A stretch of DNA of 51,775 nt, taken from positions 1 to 51,775 of the forward strand of contig CAZGWJ010000007.1 of the NCBI GenBank assembly GCA_964529445.1. Reading direction: 5' to 3'. Positions 15,447 to 23,866 of the stretch are shown piece by piece. The translations under genes and the position numbers were made by a program. Below the pieces are notes generated by a model, which did no database searches, had not been told where the DNA came from, and saw only the letters and a list, made by a program, of their open reading frames with translations. Each line of letters starts with the position of its first letter. Within the stretch, counting starts at the first letter, position 1. The DNA is from CAZGWJ01 sp964529445 (GTDB lineage: Bacteria; Oederibacteriota; Muellerivitia; Muellerivitales; Muellerivitaceae).

Positions 15447-17876
15447 TCAGAAGAGCGGACGCAACGGCCGCCCCTTTTCCCGGTAGGAACAGGGCGGAGG
15501 CATCACCCCGCCCGGCGCGTTCGAGAGGATCTCGAGTCGGTGGAGCCCCGGTTCCAGGTCCAGGCTCCCGCGCCCTCTCTTCCCGGCGGCGGCCCGGAAA
15601 ACGCGCTTCCCGTCCACACGCAGGAGCACCCGCCCCGATGAGGGTGCCGACCGGAACTCCACCCGGCCGCCCCGCTCGACGAGGATCGTGCGCTCGCATC
15701 CGAGTGAAACCGGATCCGGGACCTGCGGAAACGGGGTTGCCAAGGACGGGACCCACTCCTCGCCGCGGAGGATGCCCCGACCGATCCCGCTTCGTCCGTC
15801 GTAGCGCCGCAACACCCACCCGTCCTCCGGCGCGCGCACCGTCTCGAAAAGCCGCCCGGAAGACCCGGAAAGATCGCGCGCCGCGATGCGCACCCTTCCG
15901 ATGAAGAAGGGCGCAAGAGGTCTCTCCTCCACTGCGGTTTTCACCTCGCCCCGGAAGACCTCGCTCCACTCGGCACGGGGAAACTCGCGTCGGATCCGGT
16001 CCGTGATCTCCCGGTCCTTTTCCATGTAAAGGACCACGACGTCGCGGGGCGCGACCCCCGGCCTCAGCACGATGCGGTTCGCCTCCCGCAGGAGCCGGAT
16101 GCCGCGGCCGTCCGAGAGCGCGTCCTGCGCCGTACTGCTGGCGTGATAGCGGGCGAAATCCGTGATGAAGACCTGCGCGGTCCCGGCCTCCTTCCACGAA
16201 AGCCGGGCCAGGCGCGTGTCGACCATCCAATGCGACTCGTCCAGCGACCATTCGGCGTAGGCGCGCCGGTGGCTCGTGACGGCGCCCCAGGCGAGCAGGA
16301 GGGCGAGAAGGAGGGCGGGCAGGATCTCCCCCAAGGGTCCCCGGACGCGGGCGCGGAACGCATCCCACCAGCGGGCCGCGCCCCAGGCCGCCAGGACCGC
16401 GAGGGGCGGAAAAGCCGCGAGCAGTTTGCCGCTGTGGTGCTCGAAGGAGAGGAAATGCGCGGCGGCCCCGACCGGGACGCAGGCCAAAAGGAAGAGGGCT
16501 TTCCGCGAGGGGCGGGACGCCAGGAAGCAGGCGCCCAGCGCGAGCATCACGGCCGTGGCCGCGTCCACGAAGGCGTCGCCGGAGACCGAGTAGTCCGTGG
16601 TGTCCGCACCGCCGAGGATCAGGGTTTTCGCCGACCGGGCAACCGCCTCCAGGTGGAGCATCGCCGCCTCCGGGCTCAGGTTGCCCGTCCGGGTCTTGAT
16701 GCCCATGTGCTGTCCCGAGGCGTGGTTGATGATCCACCCCTGCGAGAGGATGGGCGCGGCCAGCAGAAGGAGCAGCGGCACGGCCAACAACCACTCCCGC
16801 ATGAGCCTCCTTCTCGTCACCCACCCCCCTGTCTTCGCGAGATGCAGGACGAAGGCACCGTACAGCCCCGCGAGTGCGGCGAGCGGCAGGGGACGGGCGA
16901 GGTCCCAGACCCGGGATTGCTCGCCGAAAAGGCCGGAGGACCAGAGGAAGACCGTCAGGACCGCCGCCGCCTGAACCGGCACCCAGAAGGCGTGCCGGAC
17001 CGCCGCCGCCCTTTCGCCCCGGTCCTGCAGGATCCACAGGAGGAGCGACAGGATGAGGAACGGCATCAGGGCGCGGAAGGAGGTGAAGGTGTAGGCCCCC
17101 GCGGCCAGGACCACGGCCCAGACCGTGAAACGAGCACGCGTCGGCCTCTCGAGGACACGGAAAAAGGCCCAGAGCGCCAGGGCCGTCGCGAGCGGCAGGG
17201 TCACCATCCGCAGGCCCAGGAGCACCTTCATCACCAGGGTCCGCGAGACCGCCGCCAGCCCCGCCGCGAGAAGACCCGTCCTTCTCCCGCCCACCGCGCA
17301 TCCCAGGAGGTAGAAGGCCGCGATCGCGGCCAGGTCGATGGCGGCGGAGGCCAGCCGCTGGACCTGGTAGAGGGGCATGTCGGGAAACAGCACGAAAAAG
17401 GGCTGGGCAAGGAAGGCGAAACCCGGCTCCCGCGCTCCCGGGCTCAGGAGGACCTGGTAATGCCCCAGGTCGTGCATGTTGAGGGCGTCGATGATCTCCA
17501 TGCCGTTGTCGCCCCAGAAGGGCCCGAGCGGTTCATCGAAATGGGACAAGCGCATCCAGGCCCCGACCGCCAGGAGAAGGACGAGGACCCCGGCCGTAAC
17601 GATCCCCGATGGTTGGGGCAAAGGCGCGGGTGGATCGGCCATCCGTCGGGCGGTCCGGAAGAACAGCGCAAGCATTGCGATCAGAAGGATCGGCGTCAGG
17701 AGGCCCGGAAGGGCGGGTGGCGTGAGGGAAGGGCCCGCGTAGCGGGCGAGGGGGTTGGAGAGGACGGCCCAGGCCAACAGCGGCAAAAGAAGGAGGGAGA
17801 CCCAGGCGGCACGGTCTTCCGCGGGAAGGAAACGATCCGCGACGGTTCCGCGGGAGGCATCCGGTCGCTTGCGCAT
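15447..17876 (-). CDS. Multi-spanning glycosyltransferase-like protein with C-terminal beta-rich domain
   Basis: 809 residues. The first ~540 contain about a dozen hydrophobic segments, with an acidic loop FWGDNGMEIIDALNMHD after the first segments. That layout resembles GT39/ArnT-type polyprenyl-phosphate-sugar transferases. A soluble tail follows, ending in a ~130-residue beta-rich region with GRVLLRVDGKRVF, resembling a PA14-type carbohydrate-binding module. The start is the ATG at 17876 with AGGA eight bases upstream; two ATGs further upstream are possible. The gene at 23867-26308 is a paralogue of the same architecture. Likely role: transfer of a sugar to a protein or envelope glycan at the outer face of the inner membrane (inference). 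Confidence 0.75.
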   Translation of the reverse strand: MRKRPDASRGTVADRFLPAEDRAAWVSLLLLPLLAWAVLSNPLARYAGPSLTPPALPGLLTPILLIAMLALFFRTARRMADPPAPLPQPSGIVTAGVLVLLLAVGAWMRLSHFDEPLGPFWGDNGMEIIDALNMHDLGHYQVLLSPGAREPGFAFLAQPFFVLFPDMPLYQVQRLASAAIDLAAIAAFYLLGCAVGGRRTGLLAAGLAAVSRTLVMKVLLGLRMVTLPLATALALWAFFRVLERPTRARFTVWAVVLAAGAYTFTSFRALMPFLILSLLLWILQDRGERAAAVRHAFWVPVQAAAVLTVFLWSSGLFGEQSRVWDLARPLPLAALAGLYGAFVLHLAKTGGWVTRRRLMREWLLAVPLLLLLAAPILSQGWIINHASGQHMGIKTRTGNLSPEAAMLHLEAVARSAKTLILGGADTTDYSVSGDAFVDAATAVMLALGACFLASRPSRKALFLLACVPVGAAAHFLSFEHHSGKLLAAFPPLAVLAAWGAARWWDAFRARVRGPLGEILPALLLALLLAWGAVTSHRRAYAEWSLDESHWMVDTRLARLSWKEAGTAQVFITDFARYHASSTAQDALSDGRGIRLLREANRIVLRPGVAPRDVVVLYMEKDREITDRIRREFPRAEWSEVFRGEVKTAVEERPLAPFFIGRVRIAARDLSGSSGRLFETVRAPEDGWVLRRYDGRSGIGRGILRGEEWVPSLATPFPQVPDPVSLGCERTILVERGGRVEFRSAPSSGRVLLRVDGKRVFRAAAGKRGRGSLDLEPGLHRLEILSNAPGGVMPPPCSYREKGRPLRPLF

Positions 17877-17947
17877 GTCTTCCATCCTAACAAAGTTGAA
17901 CATCCCGCACCGCAACGGGAACGTGCTCCGATTTTCGTGTCATTCGC

Positions 17948-17976
17948 TTGGCGTTCCGGGAATCCAAAGGTAGAAT
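17948..17976 (+). promoter_or_regulatory. Promoter of the 18012 lipoprotein gene
   Basis: TTGGCG and TAGAAT are spaced 17 bases apart, 35 bases before the ATG. Confidence 0.6.
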
Positions 17977-18011
17977 CCCGGAGTTGTTGATCCCTTTTTT
18001 CGGAGCCCTCC

Positions 18012-18695
18012 ATGAAGACCCGACGCTTTTTCGCTTTGCTCCTCGTCCTGCCCCTCCTCGCGACCCTGCCGCTGGCCTGCAAGGATTCCGAAACCCCCAC
18101 CAACCCGGGACCTTCCGGGCCGGTGCCCACCGCGACCCCCACCGACCCCGCCCCCTGCCCGAGTCCGGCCTCCTTCGGCTCCACGACGACCGGGGCGAAC
18201 TTGGGAAGCAATGCCGGAAACCTGGTGGCAACCCGCTGGCAGCTTCCCGAGGACGCCCGCATCGTGAAGTTCGGCATCTACATGACCGGCGCGGGTCCCA
18301 TGCGATTGGCCCTCTATGCCGATGACCCCGGCGCCCAGGCCCCCACGACCCTTCTGCGCCAGAGCGTTCAGGTCGCCCTCGCTCTCGGCTGGAACGAGGT
18401 CGAGATCCCCGATGTTTCGGTTCCGGCCGGTTATTACTGGCTGGCCCGCCAGATACCGGTCACTGCCGCGGGAACCTACTACCCCATCACGGACTGGAAC
18501 GCGCGGTCTGCGGCCATGATTGATTTCCCCTACGGTTCTTTCCCGGCCTCTTTCCCGGTTTCCATCCTGGAAAACAGCGGGGCCGTCATCCCGTTCGTGG
18601 CCTACTACTGCACCCACACGCCCACCTTCACCCCCACGGACACGCCGTCGCCGACCCTGACCCCGACCGCGACCGATACCCCGACACCGCCCTGA
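18012..18695 (+). CDS. Lipoprotein with one Cys-bounded FG domain and C-terminal TPT tail
   Basis: 227 residues. Signal peptide with lipobox LPLAC, lipidated Cys23. A short Pro/Thr linker is followed by one copy of the recurrent domain, from CPSPASFG to the YYC at its end. The domain includes RLALYADDPG and GWNEVEIPDVSVPAGYYWLA. Unlike its relatives the TPT repeat is C-terminal and runs straight into the stop. GGAG lies five bases before the ATG, and a promoter lies upstream. It is divergent from the glycosyltransferase gene. Function is unknown; probably outer-membrane anchored (residue +2 is Lys, not Asp). Confidence 0.85.
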   Translation: MKTRRFFALLLVLPLLATLPLACKDSETPTNPGPSGPVPTATPTDPAPCPSPASFGSTTTGANLGSNAGNLVATRWQLPEDARIVKFGIYMTGAGPMRLALYADDPGAQAPTTLLRQSVQVALALGWNEVEIPDVSVPAGYYWLARQIPVTAAGTYYPITDWNARSAAMIDFPYGSFPASFPVSILENSGAVIPFVAYYCTHTPTFTPTDTPSPTLTPTATDTPTPP

Positions 18696-18724
18696 ACCCG
18701 GCGGTCGCGGCCCGGTGAGCCGCC

Positions 18725-20557
18725 TCAAGGGGCGATCCCGGCCTCTTCCCTCGCCTTCCCGATGAGGGTCATAAGTCCCGCGTTGCCGGGGTCCAGCCGA
18801 TAGGCCGCCTCCAGGGCCGCGAGGGCTTCCTTCGGCTCCTTCGCCCTCAAGTGATTCACGCCCTGGCGCACCCGGAAAACGGGATCGCGGGGACTGATCC
18901 GGGCGCCCTCCTCGAAGGCTCGGGCCGCCTCGTCCCACCTTCCCATCTGCTCCAGCACCGTGCCCGTCTTCTCGCGGTTCTCCACGTTCATCGGTTCGAG
19001 GAGAACCGCCACCCGGATCTCCGCCAGCGCCTCCTCGTACCGTTTCGCCCGCCCGTACAGGACCCAGAGGTTCCTTCGGGCCTGCGTGCAGTTCGGGTCG
19101 AGTTCGAGCGCCTCGCGCAGGACCCGTTCGGCCACCGCTTCCCTCCCCAGGTCGGCCAGCACCGCGGCCTTGCCCGCCAGGGCCTGGGCCTGGGCCCGGG
19201 CCGGGGGGATGTTCGACGCCTTCTCGTATTCCCTCAAGGCATCCTCGAGACGCCCGGCCTCGGCGTAGGCCGCGGCGAGGTTCGAGCGGATGAAATTCGG
19301 CACCTGCGGGTGGAGCGCCACGATGCGCTCGTACACGGTGAGGGAGTCCTTCCAGACGCCGCTTTGCCGAGCCGCCGCCGCCCCGAGCGTGAGCGTCAGG
19401 AGCGCCGCGAGGGCCGCGAGGAACCTGGGCTTTCCGGAGCCGAAGCGCGCGAGCAGGGCTGAGAACGGCAGGAGAAACGCGAGGATCGGCAGGTACATGA
19501 AGCGATCCGCCGCGGCGTGGGCTCCCGCCTGCACGAGACCGACCACGGGCGCGAGCGTCACCGCGTAGAAACCCCAGCCGACGGCCAGGAAGGGCCGCTC
19601 CTTCCGGAAACGCCAGGCGGCCCCGGTCATCGCCCCCGCCCCGAGAACGCCCGCCACGACCATCCCCCACCAGAGGGCATCGAGATCCCGGGGGATCGGG
19701 TAGAAAGGCGAGAGGTCGATCGGCAGGATCGTTTTCCACGCGTAGAAGGCCAGGTTCCGGAAAGCCAGGCCGATCCGGAAGGGCCAGGACAACTCCCCGA
19801 TGAGGAAGGCGGAGTTCAGGTGGGCCGGCGCCTTCAACGTGATCCAGGCCACGGGAACGGCCAGGAGGAGGAAGGGGATCTTCTCCAGGAGCACCCGCGC
19901 GAGGGGCCGCCCCAGGCGTCCGAGGGGCCAGAAGTCCAGGAGGATCAGGACGAAGGGCAGGGTCACCGCCATGGGTTTCGACATCAGGGAAAAGGCGAAG
20001 AGCAGGAGCACGAAGGCGTAGCGGAGACGCTGGCGCGCCGCACTCCCCGTCCGGTCGATGTAAAGGACCAGGGCCGCGAGGGTGAAGAAGGCATAGAGGA
20101 CGTCCTTGCGCTCGGTGGCCCAGGCCACCGACTCGACGTGGAGCGGATGAACGGCGAAAAGAAGTCCCGAAAGAAGCGCGGCGGTTCCCTCCCAGGGCCG
20201 CTCGCCCGAAGGACCGCGGCCCGCCGAGAACAGCGCCCGGGCCAGGAGGAGGACCAGTACGCTGTTGACCGCGTGGAGCAGGACGTTGGTCAGGTGGAAG
20301 GCGAGGGGGGAACCCCCGCCCAGTTTCCAGTCGAGGGCGAAGGAGATCCAGGTGAGCGGCATCCAGTAACTGCCCGAGAGGGTCGTGAAGGCCCATGAGA
20401 GGAGGTGACCGTCAAGGGAACGGATCGGCAGGGCCTCGAGGATGCGCTGGCGGTCGTCCCAGGCCCAACCGTTGCCGAGGGCGGGAAGATAGAAGAGGAC
20501 GGCGGCCAACGCCGGCAAGGCCGCCAGGAAGCATGTCCGATGACTCGTTCCCTTCAT
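18725..20557 (-). CDS. Membrane glycosyltransferase with C-terminal TPR repeats (TMTC-like)
   Basis: 610 residues. About ten hydrophobic segments fill residues 1-390, with the WAWDD motif in the first loop and HPLHVESVAWATERKDVLYAF near residue 145, both seen in TMTC/PMT-type O-mannosyltransferase relatives. Several tetratricopeptide units follow to the C-terminus. The ATG at 20557 overlaps the stop of the PIN gene as ATGA. The gene at 31542-33407 is a paralogue. A role in protein O-glycosylation at the periplasmic face is plausible, and the nearby Thr-rich TPT linkers would be natural acceptors, but this is inference. Confidence 0.82.
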   Translation of the reverse strand: MKGTSHRTCFLAALPALAAVLFYLPALGNGWAWDDRQRILEALPIRSLDGHLLSWAFTTLSGSYWMPLTWISFALDWKLGGGSPLAFHLTNVLLHAVNSVLVLLLARALFSAGRGPSGERPWEGTAALLSGLLFAVHPLHVESVAWATERKDVLYAFFTLAALVLYIDRTGSAARQRLRYAFVLLLFAFSLMSKPMAVTLPFVLILLDFWPLGRLGRPLARVLLEKIPFLLLAVPVAWITLKAPAHLNSAFLIGELSWPFRIGLAFRNLAFYAWKTILPIDLSPFYPIPRDLDALWWGMVVAGVLGAGAMTGAAWRFRKERPFLAVGWGFYAVTLAPVVGLVQAGAHAAADRFMYLPILAFLLPFSALLARFGSGKPRFLAALAALLTLTLGAAAARQSGVWKDSLTVYERIVALHPQVPNFIRSNLAAAYAEAGRLEDALREYEKASNIPPARAQAQALAGKAAVLADLGREAVAERVLREALELDPNCTQARRNLWVLYGRAKRYEEALAEIRVAVLLEPMNVENREKTGTVLEQMGRWDEAARAFEEGARISPRDPVFRVRQGVNHLRAKEPKEALAALEAAYRLDPGNAGLMTLIGKAREEAGIAP

Positions 20558-20991
20558 CGGGATCGTTCCCATTCGGCCAGGAAGGCTCTGGGCGTCAGGA
20601 TCCTGAACGGATAGTGACCCTGTAACTCCAGCAAATGGGGGTCCCCACTGATCAGGTTCAACGCCCTGGAGCCCAATGCGGCCCGAAGGAACACCTCATC
20701 GTCCGGATCCCGACTCGGATGCGAAAGGCGGCCCTTCCATTCCTCGACCCTGCCCAACCAGGGTAGCAACCCGTCCTGAAGGATCCCGGCGACCTGTTCG
20801 GGAGCATGACCGAATTTCGGATACTGAAGGACCCGGGCATATTCGTCCAGCATGGTTTGGGTGGCCACCGGACCGATCCGACCGGTCTTCCAGAGATCGA
20901 CCAGGCGACGAGTGGGACCTTCATACAAGAGAGCGGAAACGACGACATTCGTGTCGAGGACGACCTTCAACGCTTGGCCTTTCGGGCCCAT
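20554..20991 (-). CDS. PIN-domain toxin (VapC-like RNase)
   Basis: 145 residues. VVLDTNVVVSALLY opens the fold with the first catalytic Asp. DEYARVL and the DPDDEVFLRAAL region supply further acidic residues, and LISGDPHLL the last, as in the COG1569 family of putative toxin PIN proteins. It probably cleaves RNA. Either the ATG at 20991 (25-base overlap with the antitoxin) or a TTG at 20970, overlapping the antitoxin stop as TTGA with AAAGG upstream, may be the start. The stop overlaps the downstream glycosyltransferase as ATGA. Confidence 0.85.
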   Translation of the reverse strand: MGPKGQALKVVLDTNVVVSALLYEGPTRRLVDLWKTGRIGPVATQTMLDEYARVLQYPKFGHAPEQVAGILQDGLLPWLGRVEEWKGRLSHPSRDPDDEVFLRAALGSRALNLISGDPHLLELQGHYPFRILTPRAFLAEWERSR

Positions 20992-21212
20992 CGCACCGCA
21001 GCTTTGATGGTGTCCTCATTGAATCCTTTGGCCTTGAAGCTGGCGCGGGCTTCCTCCAGGGGTGATGGCGCTTCCATGGCCCGCAGGGGTTTCAGGACGA
21101 TCGAGTCGTTCTCGACCCCCACCTTGAAATAGTCGATGTCCGGGAACCCCTTGAGGACCTCCACGGGCAGGGTGATCTGGTTTTTTGAGCTGAGTTTCGC
21201 CAAGCGGGCCAA
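20967..21212 (-). CDS. AbrB/SpoVT-type antitoxin
   Basis: 81 residues. The N-terminal swapped-hairpin DNA-binding region is KLSSKNQITLPVEVLKGF; the C-terminal tail (EEARASFKAKGFNEDTIKAAVRWARKAKR) would neutralise the toxin. The start is a TTG with GGAGG six bases upstream. The gene precedes and overlaps the PIN toxin. A near-perfect palindrome lies just upstream of its ribosome site, consistent with autoregulation. Confidence 0.8.
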   Translation of the reverse strand: MARLAKLSSKNQITLPVEVLKGFPDIDYFKVGVENDSIVLKPLRAMEAPSPLEEARASFKAKGFNEDTIKAAVRWARKAKR

Positions 21213-21221
21213 GGGACACCT

Positions 21222-21250
21222 CCAAGAAGTAAAGTTATCTTACTCCTTGG
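21222..21250. promoter_or_regulatory. Palindromic operator of the AbrB/PIN module
   Basis: Arms CCAAGAAGTAA and TTACTCCTTGG (one mismatch in 11) flank a 7-base spacer, immediately upstream of the antitoxin ribosome site. AbrB-type antitoxins usually bind such dyads; binding here is inferred. Confidence 0.6.
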
Positions 21251-21277
21251 TATTCGGAACGTCAAGTCGCCCGGCCC

Positions 21278-21400
21278 TCACAGGTCGATCGCGAGCCCCG
21301 CGACGAGGTAATGCAGCCAAGCGAAGATGTAGACCTCGGGATTGTCCGCCCCGCCCTCCGGCATCCGGTAACCGATGCGGCCCGAAACGCCCGGCCGCAT
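21278..21400 (-). pseudogene. Duplicated C-terminal fragment of the 22816 outer-membrane protein
   Basis: About 40 codons (GVSGRIGYRM to the stop after IDL) repeat the end of the intact gene at 22816-23559 with only a few changes (RMPEGG for RMLEGG, LVAGLAIDL for AVLGLSVDL). DNA similarity is high too. The homology stops at a hairpin (21402-21426). No start or upstream part remains. Confidence 0.75.
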
Positions 21401-21401
21401 T

Positions 21402-21426
21402 TCCCTCGCCCGTTCACGGGAAAGGG
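21402..21426. repeat. Hairpin at the duplication border
   Basis: CCCTCGCCCGTTCACGGG and the bases after it form an imperfect stem with GGGAAAGGG. This is similar in style to the hairpin repeats at 23714 and 26969. Confidence 0.4.
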
Positions 21427-21490
21427 CAGGCGTGATGGGGTCACGAGCGTCTGTCCGTTTTTGACAGTCTCTACCCATTCCACATGGTCT

Positions 21491-22723
21491 TTACCACAGC
21501 GGTATCCACTGCATGGTGACCGGTTTTTCCCCGATGATCCAACCGCCGTCCAATCCCGCCTGCGCATAGACCGTGTCGGCTTCCGAATTGCAGTAGGTCA
21601 GCCAATAGGTGTACTGCACCGAGAAGTTGACCGATTCCGGCTGTCCCGTAAGCCGCTGGAAGCGGTATGCATACCCGGGCACCTGGGTCCACCCCGGGGC
21701 GGAGTAGTTCGTGGCATTTCCCTGATAGATGTCGATCATCGTGCTCACCGGTCCCGCGGCCGTCCCGTTCAGGGTGACATCCAGGTACTCGTAGGTGGCG
21801 TAGGCCCCACAGTTCCCCGGGACGGGCGCGGACCAATCACCGCTCAAGGACTGGTTCACGGCGGTGATCGTCACGTACAGGACGTTCACCGTGGTGGGTT
21901 CGCAGTTGTAACGGCCACCGAGGTCCACGGCGCACACATCGAAGTTGTACCGGCCGACGCTGGAGGGCGTACCGGTGAGGTTGCCGTTCAGGTCCACGAC
22001 GGTGCCCAGGGGCGGTGCGCCGTTGGCCAGCGACCCGACCACGTAGTAATAGGGTTCCGTACCGCCTCCCGCGCAACAGGCCACCGGCGTCGACACATAC
22101 ACGTCCTTGTTGAGCGTCACCATCCATTCGGTGGAAAGATAGATCGAGGAGTTGAAGACCAGGGTCGGCGTCCGGGTGGGGCTCAGGGTGCGTGTTGGGG
22201 TGTAGAGCGGCGTGAACGTCCTCGTCGGGGACAGGGTGCAGGTGAAGGCCGTCGAACCGCAGTGACCCGTGAAGGTGGGGGTCTGCGTCGGGGTGGCGGT
22301 ATGGGTGGCCGTGAAAGTGGCGGTGTGCGTCGGAGTACGGGTCTCGGTCGGGGAAGGCGTCGCGGTTCGCGTCCAGGTCGGAGTCCCCGTGTCGGTGGGT
22401 GTGCCCGTCCAAGTGGGCGTGAAGGTGTCCGTCGGCGAGAGGGTGATGGTCGCCGTGTGGGTGACGGTCCTCGTCACCGTGGGAGTCCTTGTGGGGGTGG
22501 GCGTGGGCGTGAAGGTCTCGGTTGGGGTAAAGGTGGGCGTACAGGTATAGGAGATCTCGCCGCAATGCCCGATGGCCGTGTCCGTGGACGTCACCGTGAA
22601 AGTGGCCGTCGGTGCCGGTGGCGCCGGAGAGGGCGAGGCCGGGGACTTCGATTTGCCGCAAGAGACCATGCACGCCAGAACTGCCAGGGCCAAGACGAGC
22701 TGCAGGGATCTGGAAATACGCAT
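21491..22723 (-). CDS. Lipoprotein with long TPT linker and Ig-like domain
   Basis: 410 residues starting at the ATG at 22723 (AAAGG upstream). A signal peptide with Cys22 (MVSC followed by GK) or Cys18 (VLAC) is followed by ~150 residues of Thr/Pro repeats. The repeats are interrupted twice by the C-G-x3-[YF]-T-C-T micro-motif (GHCGEISYTCT and GHCGSTAFTCT). A putative immunoglobulin-like domain follows (LGTVVDLNGNLTGTPSSVGRYNF is typical of bacterial putative Ig repeats), and then a C-terminal beta-rich region. Probably surface-exposed. It lies between the intact and truncated copies of the outer-membrane protein gene. Confidence 0.8.
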   Translation of the reverse strand: MRISRSLQLVLALAVLACMVSCGKSKSPASPSPAPPAPTATFTVTSTDTAIGHCGEISYTCTPTFTPTETFTPTPTPTRTPTVTRTVTHTATITLSPTDTFTPTWTGTPTDTGTPTWTRTATPSPTETRTPTHTATFTATHTATPTQTPTFTGHCGSTAFTCTLSPTRTFTPLYTPTRTLSPTRTPTLVFNSSIYLSTEWMVTLNKDVYVSTPVACCAGGGTEPYYYVVGSLANGAPPLGTVVDLNGNLTGTPSSVGRYNFDVCAVDLGGRYNCEPTTVNVLYVTITAVNQSLSGDWSAPVPGNCGAYATYEYLDVTLNGTAAGPVSTMIDIYQGNATNYSAPGWTQVPGYAYRFQRLTGQPESVNFSVQYTYWLTYCNSEADTVYAQAGLDGGWIIGEKPVTMQWIPLW

Positions 22724-22815
22724 TTCAGTGCCTTTCAATGGGGTCTGCTTTCAAGCATACCACCCTGAAAAGCCCGCACCATGACGTCGACCAATCCCGA
22801 TGATCGGGAAAGCCC

Positions 22816-23559
22816 TTATAAATCCACCGAAAGCCCCAAGACCGCGTAATGCAGCCACGCGAAGGTGTAGACCTCGGGGTTGTCCGCCCCGCCCTCCAGC
22901 ATCCGGTACCCGATGCGGCCCGAAACGCCCGGCCGCAATTCCCGCGTCAAGGCCACCAGCACGTCCTCGGCCCTTCCCTGCGGGGCGGCCGCGGCATCGG
23001 CCTCGAGGAGCAGGCCGGTCTTCCCCGCGCCCGGTTTCCAGTCGAGGAGGATGTGCAGGAGCGGGACGAAACCCGTGTTGGTCTTGACCCCCGACGAAGC
23101 GCCCGTGAGCGCGATCTCCGCGTCCCGCACCTTGGCCGTGAGGCCTCCGGCGAACTCGAACGAATCGCTCCGGCGGAAGCTGTATCGCCAGGTGGCCCGG
23201 TACGAATCGAATCGGTAATAGGCCTCGGCGGGGGTCCCCGCCGGGAGGAAGGCGCCCTCGAAGACGGTGTCCCGGGGAAGGGTCCCGCGGGAGACGAGGC
23301 GAAGGGGCGCGGCCATCAGGCGCAGGGACTGTTTCTTCCCCAGGGACGCCACGGCCTGGACCCGGAAGTAGGGAGCGGAAGGCGCGTGCAGGTCATCGAC
23401 CAGCGAAAGGAAGGTCCCGGTCGTGCCGGGGCTTCTCACGTCGTTCAGGGCCGGGAAGACCCAGCCGGTCTCGGCCTCGACGCGCCAGCCGGCGGCGGCA
23501 TCGCCCGTGGACAATAACAGAAGAAACAGCATCGGCATGATGATTCGGCTCGGTTGCAT
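22816..23559 (-). CDS. Predicted outer-membrane beta-barrel protein
   Basis: 247 residues. The ATG at 23559 has AGGAGG eight bases upstream and opens a signal peptide (to about DAAAG). The mature part has alternating amphipathic strands (YYRFDSYRATWRYSFRRSDSF, GLLLEADAAAAPQGR), and the C-terminus ends in hydrophobic residues (LHYAVLGLSVDL), all usual for small barrels. I do not recognise a family. A truncated duplicate of its 3' end lies at 21278-21400. Confidence 0.7.
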   Translation of the reverse strand: MQPSRIIMPMLFLLLLSTGDAAAGWRVEAETGWVFPALNDVRSPGTTGTFLSLVDDLHAPSAPYFRVQAVASLGKKQSLRLMAAPLRLVSRGTLPRDTVFEGAFLPAGTPAEAYYRFDSYRATWRYSFRRSDSFEFAGGLTAKVRDAEIALTGASSGVKTNTGFVPLLHILLDWKPGAGKTGLLLEADAAAAPQGRAEDVLVALTRELRPGVSGRIGYRMLEGGADNPEVYTFAWLHYAVLGLSVDL

Positions 23560-23866
23560 AGTCCTGTCCTCCTGGGTCAATGGGGATAGCCCCTCGCGGG
23601 GCGGGGATATTCCTACCACGAAGGATACGCGGAAATCCAGCTCACTCCCGTCGACTTTCAAGACGACTCAAGTCTGAACCCTTTGAAATCACTCGAATCC
23701 CATCTCAAAATCAACCTCCCTCTCCCCTTGCGGGAGAGGGCAATCATTCGAGCATGTATTTCGCGAAGAATGATGGGTGAGGGGCGCTTTGTGTCATGCC
23801 GTTAAGTGGATCGATCAGCGGGATGTCGAACGTGCTTTTCCAACACCCCGCGAGGGTAGCGGCTGG
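23560..23866. other. Gene-free interval
   Basis: 307 bases between the outer-membrane protein and the glycosyltransferase. It holds the hairpin repeat at 23714-23784; I see no gene in the remainder. Confidence 0.7.
23714..23784 (+). repeat. Hairpin repeat family 2, copy A
   Basis: CCCTCTCCC pairs with GGGAGAGGG; then AATCATTCGAGCATG, a short spacer and GAATGATGGGTGAGGGG. The ATCATTC and GAATGAT segments form a second stem. It shares order and most bases with 26969-27050 and, inverted, 46046-46155. Confidence 0.85.

Noticed and set aside
22269..22550. Plus-strand frame with Val-Gly repeats opposite the TPT linker
   Set aside because: It is the complement of Thr/Pro codons; similar VGVGV frames appear opposite every linker in the window.
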